Of a DNA stretch of 6,140 nt, positions 1 through 5,664 are shown piece after piece; the stretch's first letter is position 1; each line of letters starts with the position of its first letter. The position numbers and the translations under genes were made by a program. The notes beneath the pieces are model-generated. The model was not told the origin of the DNA and made no database searches. It was given only the letters and a program-made list of their open reading frames with translations. This DNA is from Candidatus Cloacimonadota bacterium (lineage in GTDB: Bacteria > Cloacimonadota > Cloacimonadia > Cloacimonadales > Cloacimonadaceae). The stretch covers positions 1 through 6,140 of the forward strand of contig JAQUJJ010000178.1 in NCBI GenBank assembly GCA_028681035.1. The letters run 5' to 3'.

Positions 1-173
1 ATGGAAAGAGGAAGCTGAATCCCCTTAAGTAGTTGCGGATTAGCATGCGTAGTCTGTAGTACATCCAAATAGGCGTGGTTATACTCCCAGACTAAAACAT
101 GATGATTGTTTTCGCTAAGCAGCTTGGCAAGTGCCAAGCCCCAGCCGCCGCCACCGATTATTGCAATGTGCAT
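1..173 (-). CDS. gpsA: Glycerol-3-phosphate dehydrogenase GpsA, N-terminal part (runs off window)
   Basis: The first 57 codons are visible, starting from ATG at 173-171. GpsA reduces dihydroxyacetone phosphate to sn-glycerol 3-phosphate in the cytoplasm, the precursor of phospholipids. The protein opens with a beta strand and a glycine-rich dinucleotide-binding loop (MHIAIIGGGGWGLALAKLL, residues 1-19). The WG followed by A-L-A is typical of GpsA. An acidic-type position follows strand 2 (VLVWEY, 26-31), and the family motif NPQLLKGIQLP spans residues 45-55, corresponding to NPxYLPGxxLP in GpsA proteins. The GGGGWG loop replaces the more usual GAGSWG but keeps GxGxxG. The rest of the enzyme lies beyond position 1. 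It starts 20 bases after the stop of the small acidic gene, with no strong Shine-Dalgarno sequence, so it may be expressed by read-through from the upstream genes. Other Rossmann dehydrogenases are less likely because of the NP...GIQLP motif. Confidence 0.9.
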   Translation of the reverse strand, partial: MHIAIIGGGGWGLALAKLLSENNHHVLVWEYNHAYLDVLQTTHANPQLLKGIQLPLS

Positions 174-193
174 GGTATTTACTGACTGGGTTG

Positions 194-517
194 TTACTTA
201 TTCCGGTCGAACTTAATGTCGCAGATTAGCCCAAGGTCGTCATCGTCATCATCGTCAAGGTCATCGTCCTCATCTTCAGGGTCGGAGATCCAATCAGGGC
301 AGAAAAGCTGATCTTCCTCAAAGTCCCAGCCGTCCACATTCTCAATGCCAAAGCGCATCAGGACATCCTCTTCCCAGAAAGAATAGTGAGTGGTGCCTTC
401 CTGCAATCCCCAGACCAGAACGGGGCTTTTGTAATGTCGAAGGTCAATCTTATGGTTTTCCACAAGACCCAGAAACTCTTTAATCTTCTTTATGTTACTT
501 TCTTGACGGAACTGCAT
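194..517 (-). CDS. Small acidic protein with an Asp-rich tail, function unknown
   Basis: This is a 107-residue protein I do not recognise. It has no signal peptide or membrane segment, so it is probably cytoplasmic. Residues 1-75 look like an ordinary small folded domain, with several aromatic residues (HYSFWEED, 44-51; GWDFEEDQLFCPDW, 63-76). Residues 79-94 are almost purely acidic, with seven consecutive Asp at 88-94. By residue count there are about 31 acidic and 11 basic residues, a net charge near -20. The Asp run is encoded by alternating GAC/GAT codons, a simple trinucleotide tract that could change length by slippage. The ATG at 517 is preceded by GAGAGG (528-523) at 5-base spacing, a credible ribosome binding site. 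It sits 16 bases after the barrel gene stop and 20 bases before gpsA, so co-transcription is likely. Its role in polyglutamate or lipid metabolism cannot be read from the sequence. The gene call is fairly safe; the function is open. Confidence 0.75.
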   Translation of the reverse strand: MQFRQESNIKKIKEFLGLVENHKIDLRHYKSPVLVWGLQEGTTHYSFWEEDVLMRFGIENVDGWDFEEDQLFCPDWISDPEDEDDDLDDDDDDDLGLICDIKFDRNK

Positions 518-533
518 ATAAACCTCTCTTATT

Positions 534-1595
534 TTAGAACTTATACTTAATCACTGCGCCAAAACGGTTCTCGCCGTATTCCTTAAGGCGCAACACGCTT
601 TCACTATCAGATTCTACATTCCTAAAGATATGAGAGTAGTCAAGAGATAAATTCAGATTGGCAGCAAAAAACCATTGGAACGCAGCATTCATAGTGTATG
701 TATAGTCCGCTCTTCCACCATACCAAGAGCCATCGCCTTGATAATACCTTTGCTGGTAGTTTAATGCCAAAGATGGCTGCCACAATATTTTGCCCTCCTG
801 AGAAACAGGCATTTTGGGAATCGTTAATTTGCCATGATAAATGTTTGCATTGTATGACGCATCGTCATTATCAACCAAGTTTTCGTTATCGAAAGTGCGA
901 TAATCGTAACCGGCATCCATAGTAAAAACGGGAAAGCGGTAAACAACTGAAAGTCCCCCTTGCGTAGCCTTACCATCGGCTTCCGCGAAGAACTCGTTAT
1001 AGCGGAAATTCTCAAGCCGGTAGTTAGTTTTAAAGCTTGTGTTTTTAAGAGGCTCAAGAGTGAGGTCAGCACGATAAAGATCACGACTGTAGCTGTAGTT
1101 TTCCAGTTTATCGCTACCATCGTTGTCATTAAAGTCGCGAAAATAGATATGCGGATGGTGTGCATATTGAAGGCTAGCATTCCAATAGTATCTATCTACC
1201 CGTACTTTAAAAGCTGCATCGCGGCGGTATTTTTCTGTGTTGCTAACGTTTTGAGAGATGTTCCCAATAACGGACGGAGTTATTTTCCACCAACGATAAT
1301 GCAGCGGATAGGCTAATTCTACCTTTGTGCCAATAGTCAAATCATCTGTAGTTTTAACAAAGCTTAGCAAATTGTTATTATCCTGATAACGGCTAAGATC
1401 ATATTCTGAGAGCTGAAAAGCATTATCGCTGTATGATGTGGAAACGGATACTGAGCCGATTAATTGCGCATGAGCCGTACTATGGGCAAGCCCAAGAAAC
1501 AAAACCAAGGAGAGCATGATGGGACGGAATGGACGCAATAGCGACACCACTCTTTTCTGAGGGGAGATTTTAACAGGTTTTCTAATTATAGGCAT
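534..1595 (-). CDS. Predicted outer-membrane beta-barrel protein, possible polyglutamate export porin
   Basis: This is a 353-residue secreted protein I cannot assign to a named family. It has a long, very basic N-region (residues 1-25, rich in R/K), a hydrophobic core (MLSLVLFLGLA, 27-37) and a likely signal peptidase I site AHA|QL after residue 43. The mature part is full of alternating hydrophobic/polar, aromatic-rich strands, for example DRYYWNASLQYAHHP, GGLSVVYRFPVFTMDAGYDY and FFAANLNLSLDYSHIF. It ends in GAVIKYKF, with the terminal Phe typical of BAM-assembled barrels. The start at 1595 is chosen because GGAG (1604-1601) lies 5 bases upstream. A more distal ATG at 1613 would overlap the previous stop as ATGA but has no ribosome site, and it would only add six residues. 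Its position in a polyglutamate gene run suggests a role in polymer passage through the outer membrane. That is inference; another outer-membrane role is possible. Confidence 0.82.
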   Translation of the reverse strand: MPIIRKPVKISPQKRVVSLLRPFRPIMLSLVLFLGLAHSTAHAQLIGSVSVSTSYSDNAFQLSEYDLSRYQDNNNLLSFVKTTDDLTIGTKVELAYPLHYRWWKITPSVIGNISQNVSNTEKYRRDAAFKVRVDRYYWNASLQYAHHPHIYFRDFNDNDGSDKLENYSYSRDLYRADLTLEPLKNTSFKTNYRLENFRYNEFFAEADGKATQGGLSVVYRFPVFTMDAGYDYRTFDNENLVDNDDASYNANIYHGKLTIPKMPVSQEGKILWQPSLALNYQQRYYQGDGSWYGGRADYTYTMNAAFQWFFAANLNLSLDYSHIFRNVESDSESVLRLKEYGENRFGAVIKYKF

Positions 1596-1599
1596 CAAG

Positions 1600-1604
1600 T
1601 CTCC
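1600..1604 (-). promoter_or_regulatory. Ribosome binding site deciding the barrel-protein start
   Basis: GGAGA on the minus strand is followed 4-5 bases later by ATG at 1595-1593. The alternative ATG codons at 1613 and 1610 lack any purine-rich stretch at a suitable distance, so this site favours the shorter N-terminus. Confidence 0.6.
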
Positions 1605-1609
1605 GCACA

Positions 1610-2434
1610 TCATTTAAGCTTAAGCAGCACTGGTTTGGCAATGAACAGGTGGTCGCTAAGAGCCTTCAGTTCATAATCGCTACTCCCATTGTTAACCGGC
1701 AATTCTATCTTCTTGGATATTCCCAAGTTCTTTATACCCTGAACATGGTATTTATTAGTCCTTTTTATCGTAAAACTGATAGTTTGTACCAGCTTACCGT
1801 TTTGATAAACCCCTAATTTAGGAATGCTGCGGTCTAAAAGGCGCGGGCGCACATATACAATTGCATTGCGCTTATTATTCAGGCTAAACTTCAAAGCTTG
1901 GGTAGGCAATAAACTATAATAGTCGCTACTGGAGCCGTTATGAAGCAGACTTACCGCACCAGCATGCGCTTTCACCGCCAGGTTTCTCAGTTTGGCAATC
2001 TTAGGTGCCTTAGGCGGGAGGATGTTGAACGCACGCATATACATGGAACGCGAATAACAAAGCACTTCAATGCTCTTGGTATTCTTTGGGATATCAATAG
2101 TGATGGTAGCATAAACACTATAGTTGTTTAAAGTTTGAACCTGTTTCAGGCTATAGGTTTGACGGTTCTTGGCAATAATAACAATTATTTCCGGTTTGCG
2201 CAACACATCCTTGCTGAAACTGCGTAGTTCCAGTTTACTAATCCCAGTGGTGTCCAGCAACATGGATTTTTCGGGCAGAGAGCGGTAATAATAATAATTT
2301 CCTGCTTCGGATTTAAGGACTCGCTTTGTGCCGGGATTGTTGAAATTCAAGGCTTTATATTTGGTTTTGGCTTGTCCTCCAAGCATACATATGGAGAGCA
2401 CCGCAGCCAGAATGATGATAGTACGTTTACTCAT
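1610..2434 (-). CDS. Secreted, strongly basic protein with two similar halves, function unknown
   Basis: This is a 274-residue protein of no family I recognise. Residues 1-22 form a signal peptide (MSKRTIIILAAVLSICMLGGQA, shown by its K/R start and hydrophobic core), with probable cleavage at GGQA|KT, so it should act in the periplasm or beyond. The mature part looks all-beta. It consists of two related segments: about residues 46-138 (NYYYYRSLPEKSMLLDTTG...IEVLCYS...AFNI) and about 170-270 (SDYYSLLPTQALKFSLNNK...YELKAL...IAKPVLL). Both have a Y-rich start with SLP/LLP, an IIVIIAKNRQTYSLKQ / LGVYQNGKLVQTISF strand pair and a similar end. It has about 43 Lys+Arg against 14 Asp+Glu, a net charge near +29. 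This would suit binding a polyanion such as polyglutamate, although that is inference. AAGGA (2447-2443) lies 8 bases before the ATG. The stop overlaps the distal ATG of the next gene. Confidence 0.83.
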   Translation of the reverse strand: MSKRTIIILAAVLSICMLGGQAKTKYKALNFNNPGTKRVLKSEAGNYYYYRSLPEKSMLLDTTGISKLELRSFSKDVLRKPEIIVIIAKNRQTYSLKQVQTLNNYSVYATITIDIPKNTKSIEVLCYSRSMYMRAFNILPPKAPKIAKLRNLAVKAHAGAVSLLHNGSSSDYYSLLPTQALKFSLNNKRNAIVYVRPRLLDRSIPKLGVYQNGKLVQTISFTIKRTNKYHVQGIKNLGISKKIELPVNNGSSDYELKALSDHLFIAKPVLLKLK

Positions 2435-2445
2435 TAATGTGTTCC

Positions 2446-3567
2446 TTATAATTCTTCATCAGGATCTACTATATTAGCCATGAAATGGCGGTCATGACGG
2501 TCAAAGATTACTACTACAATGATAGCAATTAGCAAGGTGATTAGGCATAGGATATTGATTAGTTGATTATGGATTAAAGAACTAAACACATTGCCTTCAC
2601 CAACCTTGGGCATGGTGTCTATAGAAGTGGGTAGCTCATAGTTTTTTGCCCAACGTAAGGTTCGGCGGAAGTGGAAGACGGTAATATTCTTTTTTGCCAT
2701 CTTCATCATTACGCCTTCTTTCTCGTATTGGCGTTCGGCTAGCTTTCGATTTACGCCTTCTGGAATCAGATTGGCATTTGGTTCGCTGCCTACATTAACT
2801 AATCCGGCACCTACGTTTATGAAAACTTTATATCGTTCGTTTGATGGCAGCAGTTCATCATAAGCAGCCATGTGAATATCTACATTTTCTTCAAGACTGG
2901 AGCCAATCAGCAGAGGCACATTATTACGATTCATGGCTTCACGTAATGCTGTAATGCCGTTATCGGATACTCCCACAGCCATACCCTCTTTGCCTCCTAA
3001 AGAAGCATAAGATACACCAAAATCAAACAAGCCTTTATTCCTCATGATGCTTTCTATATCCAGCCAGGTAAGCTCTTCCCGGCTTGCACCATAGGACGCT
3101 GAGGATAAAGCTATAATCAGCTTAGGGTTTAAGCCCATAACTTGAATAGCGGAATATAATGCGAGATTCACGGACGGATTGCTACCTGTTAAGCCGATTG
3201 CGATATTATCGCCGGGCATTAGCTTTAGCTTGGTAAACTCTTCCACAAAGATTGCAGCAAAGTTTGGATTGATTGCCGCTTGTTTCTCTGAAAGCAAGCC
3301 GCGGTCTGTGGTAATAGAACTTAAACGTCTGCCGATCAATCCCGTTTTAAGTGGGTCATCAATAGGGTCTATCTCGATATTTCTTTGTTTTAGCTCCACT
3401 TTCAGCGAGTCTATAGCGCTTTTCATTAGCTGTGAAGCTTCTATTTTCATGTCATAATTATCCGTTTTTATATGTACGTAGTTGCTTTGGGCGATTACAT
3501 ATAGCACAACAGACAGGACAAACAGTGCGACAAGGGAGCGACCGGATTTTAGTGAAGGACGATACAT
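2446..3567 (-). CDS. pgsW: PgsW-type poly-gamma-glutamate system protein
   Basis: This is a 373-residue membrane-anchored protein matching, as I recall it, the 'poly-gamma-glutamate system protein' family found beside pgsB and pgsC. Its biochemical role is not established. There is one N-terminal membrane segment (about 11-27, SLVALFVLSVVLYVIAQ). A large soluble domain of about 300 residues follows, including LIGRRLSSITTDRGLLSEKQ (77-96), GDNIAIGLTGSNPSVNLAL (119-137), SSASYGAS (155-162) and INVGAG (250-255). A second C-terminal segment (about 336-355, LINILCLITLLIAIIVVVIF) is followed by a short charged tail. With two crossings the large domain probably faces the periplasm. The start at 3567 is preferred because GGGGAG (3580-3575) precedes it at 7 bases and it begins one base after the pgsC stop. 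An ATG at 3582 would add five residues but has no ribosome site and would overlap pgsC. The stop is 11 bases before the next gene. Confidence 0.85.
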   Translation of the reverse strand: MYRPSLKSGRSLVALFVLSVVLYVIAQSNYVHIKTDNYDMKIEASQLMKSAIDSLKVELKQRNIEIDPIDDPLKTGLIGRRLSSITTDRGLLSEKQAAINPNFAAIFVEEFTKLKLMPGDNIAIGLTGSNPSVNLALYSAIQVMGLNPKLIIALSSASYGASREELTWLDIESIMRNKGLFDFGVSYASLGGKEGMAVGVSDNGITALREAMNRNNVPLLIGSSLEENVDIHMAAYDELLPSNERYKVFINVGAGLVNVGSEPNANLIPEGVNRKLAERQYEKEGVMMKMAKKNITVFHFRRTLRWAKNYELPTSIDTMPKVGEGNVFSSLIHNQLINILCLITLLIAIIVVVIFDRHDRHFMANIVDPDEEL

Positions 3568-3568
3568 C

Positions 3569-4024
3569 TTATATCTCCCCATGGAAAACTACCATCAGTG
3601 TAAGTCTAACAACCACTGCTGCGATTCCCATTGTGGATAATGTTTTTAAGAAACCCTGGCGTTCAAACCAGTTCGCAATAAGCCCGGGAACGATATAACC
3701 AATGGATTGCATTTGCAATTGAAGAACGGTAATATCATTAACCACCAGCAAACGGGACGCCCAGCCAAGAATGAAACCGATAAGAATACTAAGCACCATT
3801 CGTCTTTTCCCAAAAAGCAAGGTGAAATTGCCAATGATGCGAATTATACCCCAAGTTAACAAACTAATTATAAGGGTACCCAGTATTTGTAGGGGTTTAT
3901 CCAGATATAGTGCAATGTAACCTGGAACAACAATACCTCCGGCAGAAGCACCTAATAGTTCGCTGAATATTAAACTGATAATAACGCCGATTCCGACTGC
4001 GGCTTGAACTACTGCATCGATCAC
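3569..4024 (-). CDS. pgsC: Poly-gamma-glutamate synthase membrane subunit PgsC/CapC
   Basis: This is a 151-residue, highly hydrophobic integral membrane protein, close to the usual length of about 150 for PgsC/CapC. It is the membrane partner of the PgsB ATPase in polymerising glutamate through gamma-carboxyl amide bonds. Predicted membrane segments lie near residues 9-24, 28-41, 46-66, 76-95, 105-120 and 131-147. The family signature GGIVVPGYIAL is at 29-39, and a second copy-like motif, IGYIVPGLIA, is at 108-117, giving a two-fold internal symmetry. A GKRR loop (72-75) separates the halves. The gene starts with GTG at 4024-4022, overlapping the pgsB stop as GTGA. AGGAG (4035-4031) lies 6 bases upstream, so the GTG start is well supported and translational coupling with pgsB is expected. 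It ends one base before the preferred pgsW start. Confidence 0.93.
   Translation of the reverse strand: MIDAVVQAAVGIGVIISLIFSELLGASAGGIVVPGYIALYLDKPLQILGTLIISLLTWGIIRIIGNFTLLFGKRRMVLSILIGFILGWASRLLVVNDITVLQLQMQSIGYIVPGLIANWFERQGFLKTLSTMGIAAVVVRLTLMVVFHGEI
3575..3580 (-). promoter_or_regulatory. Ribosome binding site deciding the pgsW start
   Basis: GGGGAG on the minus strand, inside the last codons of pgsC, is followed after 7 bases by ATG 3567-3565. The upstream ATG at 3582 actually contains the start of this purine run and has no site of its own. The arrangement implies translational coupling to pgsC. Confidence 0.65.
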
Positions 4025-5211
4025 TTACGGCTCCTTTTATTTATGGCATTCATTTTATGCTTGAAATGGGCAACTATTTGCGCTCCATATTTTATCCTAC
4101 CGGCAATGTTGCCGATGCCCATCACGTGAGCTTCGCTTCTGGTGAGTTCCATCACTTTCTTATATATAACTTCAGTGAGGGGTTCTCCCATGGCGAATAC
4201 TTTGTCTTTGGGTATTCCCTTTTCCACTGCATAGTCTCGTATCTTATCGGGAACCTCGCCGGTTAATAAAAGATAGGAATAGCCCGTAGTTACCACTGCA
4301 TCTACCAACTGGTAGCTGCGAAACATGCGGTCGGCACGGCTGTTTAGAATAACTATTTTTTCCACATCCCCCAAGTCCTTGGTTATCATGTTGATGATGC
4401 CAACAGTGGATTGAGGGTCATTAGCGGCAAAGATGTTGTAAAAATTAATCGTCTTGCTGCCATCCACAATCCGGTATTTCGTCAAAGCTCCGGGGTCTGG
4501 ATGTGCATTCTGCATGCCTTTCATAGCCACGTCGCGGGGGATACCTGCTTCCTTGCAAACTGCGAGAGCGAGTTGCACGTTTTCCTTGTGCTCTATGTAT
4601 TTGAATTTATCCAATTCTTCTTGCGTAACATCGCTGGGTCTAATCTTGTGGATTTTGCAATTACGGCTTTTTGCTACTTTTTCCAGTATTCCAAAATGCT
4701 CGTTCTCTGCGGTATAACAAATACCATTATTTGGAATAGTGTTGCTAATGGACATGGTTACACTTTGCACGGTTGATCCCATAAGGTCAAGATGATCGGG
4801 GCGACAATTTGTGATTACGGAGATGGTACTGCGTACAAATTTGCGTTCAGTTATCCACTGAAACACAGGGTTCACTGCCATACATTCGATCACGATGGCA
4901 TCTGGTTTATGTTCTGCTGCATGACGGAAGATATATTTCTGTTCTATAATATTAGCACCCATAAGGCGAATAATTGCTGCTTCTCTGCCATCGGGAAGCA
5001 CTACTCTGGGGAGTGTGCCAGTTATCTTTGCCAAGGTTCTTTTCCCGCCGGCACGAAACCCCGCTGCGATTAGCCGCGTTACGCTGGATTTCCCCCGCGT
5101 ACCATTCACATGAATACGTATTGGTACGGCAAGCACATTCCGTGTATGCCTCCGATACTCAATTGTCCAGTATAGAATCAGAAGCAGGGCTGCAAGAATC
5201 AGAACTGTCAT
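4021..5211 (-). CDS. pgsB: Poly-gamma-glutamate synthase PgsB/CapB (Mur-ligase-like amide ligase)
   Basis: This is a 396-residue protein, matching the roughly 390-400 residues of PgsB/CapB. The family uses ATP to activate glutamate and extend poly-gamma-glutamate at the inner membrane together with PgsC. An N-terminal membrane segment (residues 2-16, TVLILAALLLILYWT) precedes the Mur-ligase ATP-binding loop VNGTRGKSSVTR (35-46). Other recognisable elements are IECMAVNP (108-115, conserved acidic residue near the catalytic metal), NCRPDHLDLMG (135-145), the HKENVQLALAVC helix (208-219, equivalent to the H/N-containing Mur motif), FAANDPQST (261-269) and NSRADR (290-295). All expected motifs are present, so it looks intact. 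The ATG at 5211 follows AGGGG (5221-5217) at 5 bases. It is the first gene of the run; the stop overlaps the pgsC GTG. A folylpolyglutamate synthase or Mur ligase is much less likely, given the membrane segment and the adjacent pgsC. Confidence 0.95.
   Translation of the reverse strand: MTVLILAALLLILYWTIEYRRHTRNVLAVPIRIHVNGTRGKSSVTRLIAAGFRAGGKRTLAKITGTLPRVVLPDGREAAIIRLMGANIIEQKYIFRHAAEHKPDAIVIECMAVNPVFQWITERKFVRSTISVITNCRPDHLDLMGSTVQSVTMSISNTIPNNGICYTAENEHFGILEKVAKSRNCKIHKIRPSDVTQEELDKFKYIEHKENVQLALAVCKEAGIPRDVAMKGMQNAHPDPGALTKYRIVDGSKTINFYNIFAANDPQSTVGIINMITKDLGDVEKIVILNSRADRMFRSYQLVDAVVTTGYSYLLLTGEVPDKIRDYAVEKGIPKDKVFAMGEPLTEVIYKKVMELTRSEAHVMGIGNIAGRIKYGAQIVAHFKHKMNAINKRSRK
4031..4035 (-). 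promoter_or_regulatory. Ribosome binding site for the GTG-started pgsC
   Basis: AGGAG within the last codons of pgsB lies 6 bases before GTG 4024-4022. It supports the non-ATG start and the GTGA stop/start overlap. Confidence 0.7.
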
Positions 5212-5216
5212 TTATT

Positions 5217-5221
5217 CCCCT
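5217..5221 (-). promoter_or_regulatory. Ribosome binding site of pgsB
   Basis: AGGGG on the minus strand stands 5 bases before the ATG at 5211. It supports this as the start of the first gene of the run. No convincing -35/-10 pair could be placed upstream of it. Confidence 0.55.
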
Positions 5222-5256
5222 GTATATTTATCGTAATAATGTCGCAATCCACCCCC

Positions 5257-5415
5257 TCATGCTATTTTGAGGAAGCAATCATTTATTAGATGTGCAATTA
5301 CCATTCCATATAATTGGCTTTCATGCCTTGGCTCTGGATTATTTGTGATTTTCAGAAGAAATTGTTTCGTATTTGAGTTTCCCTTCTTTAGAACCCGTGT
5401 GTAAGAGGATACCAA
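5257..5415 (-). pseudogene. Start-less reading frame, possible gene remnant
   Basis: A minus-strand frame stays open from just after an in-frame TAA inside the adjacent palindrome to TGA at 5259-5257. It reads through stretches such as SSYTRVLKKGNSNTKQFLL and NNPEPRHES. There is no start codon near its beginning; the only internal Met is followed by just 16 codons. Its composition looks protein-like, so it may be the C-terminal stub of a lost gene cut by the palindrome, or a repeat-family sequence that happens to stay open. I do not recognise it, and chance is a real alternative at this length. Confidence 0.2.
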
Positions 5416-5455
5416 CCGTTAACTATCCCGTATCGCGATATGGGATAGTTAACGG
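5416..5455. repeat. 40-bp near-perfect palindrome
   Basis: The arms CCGTTAACTATCCC (5416-5429) and GGGATAGTTAACGG (5442-5455) are exact reverse complements. The centre TATCGCGATA (5431-5440) is itself self-complementary. Only the pair 5430/5441 (G/T) breaks the symmetry; in a plus-strand RNA this would be a G-U pair. A further direct copy of GGATAGTTA follows at 5454-5462. It could be a cruciform, a dimeric protein-binding site, or a member of a dispersed intergenic palindrome family. It lacks a U-run directly after it on either strand, so a simple intrinsic terminator is unlikely. It lies 205 bases upstream of pgsB. Confidence 0.85.
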
Positions 5456-5502
5456 ATAGTTATGGGTATAATAGGGCAACGGAGCAAGGGAGAAAAAGGG
5501 TT

Positions 5503-5664
5503 TTTTAACAAAGAGTAAAAGAGCAAAGAGGGAAATGAGCTGTCCTATGTTTAAGTCTGGAGTCGTTGCTGCCAAACGAAGATTAGCAATACCTATAACT
5601 TTGGGCAGCAAAGACTTCAGCGTTACTGCTTGGCAAAAGGACATTTTAACAAAGAGTAAAAGAG
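5503..5664. repeat. Intergenic element bounded by 21-bp direct repeats
   Basis: The sequence beginning ttttaacaaagagtaaaag occurs at 5503-5523 and again, identical over 21 bases, at 5644-5664, a spacing of 141 bases. The 120 bases between them carry the stem-loop at 5559-5618 and TGTCCT (5541-5546) versus AGGACA (5638-5643) as short terminal inverted repeats. This layout resembles a small non-autonomous mobile or dispersed repeat with flanking duplications. The flanking repeats are purine-rich and partly low-complexity, so slippage or recombination could also have produced them. Confidence 0.45.

Noticed and set aside
824..1316. Overlapping open frames of 118 codons on both strands inside the barrel gene.
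   Set aside because: They are shadows of the barrel reading frame, without ribosome sites or recognisable domains.
3568..3582. Alternative pgsW start at 3582.
   Set aside because: It lacks an upstream ribosome site and would overlap pgsC by 14 bases, while ATG 3567 has a strong, well-spaced GGGGAG.
5221..5247. TTGCGA ... TATACA as a pgsB promoter on the minus strand.
   Set aside because: The spacer is only 15 bases, and the implied transcription start would fall within or after the ribosome binding site.
4411..5270. Several plus-strand frames of 87-121 codons opposite pgsB.
   Set aside because: pgsB has all its family motifs in the minus frame; the opposite frames are antisense shadows.
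5416..5455. Intrinsic terminator.
   Set aside because: There is no T-run directly after the palindrome on either strand, and no gene ends next to it.
5467..5472. Perfect TATAAT on the plus strand as a promoter.
   Set aside because: No -35-like hexamer stands 16-18 bases upstream, and no convincing plus-strand gene follows.
5423..5644. A 73-codon minus-strand open frame.
   Set aside because: It runs through the stem-loop element, the direct repeat and into the palindrome. The composition is explained by these repeats and there is no ribosome binding site.
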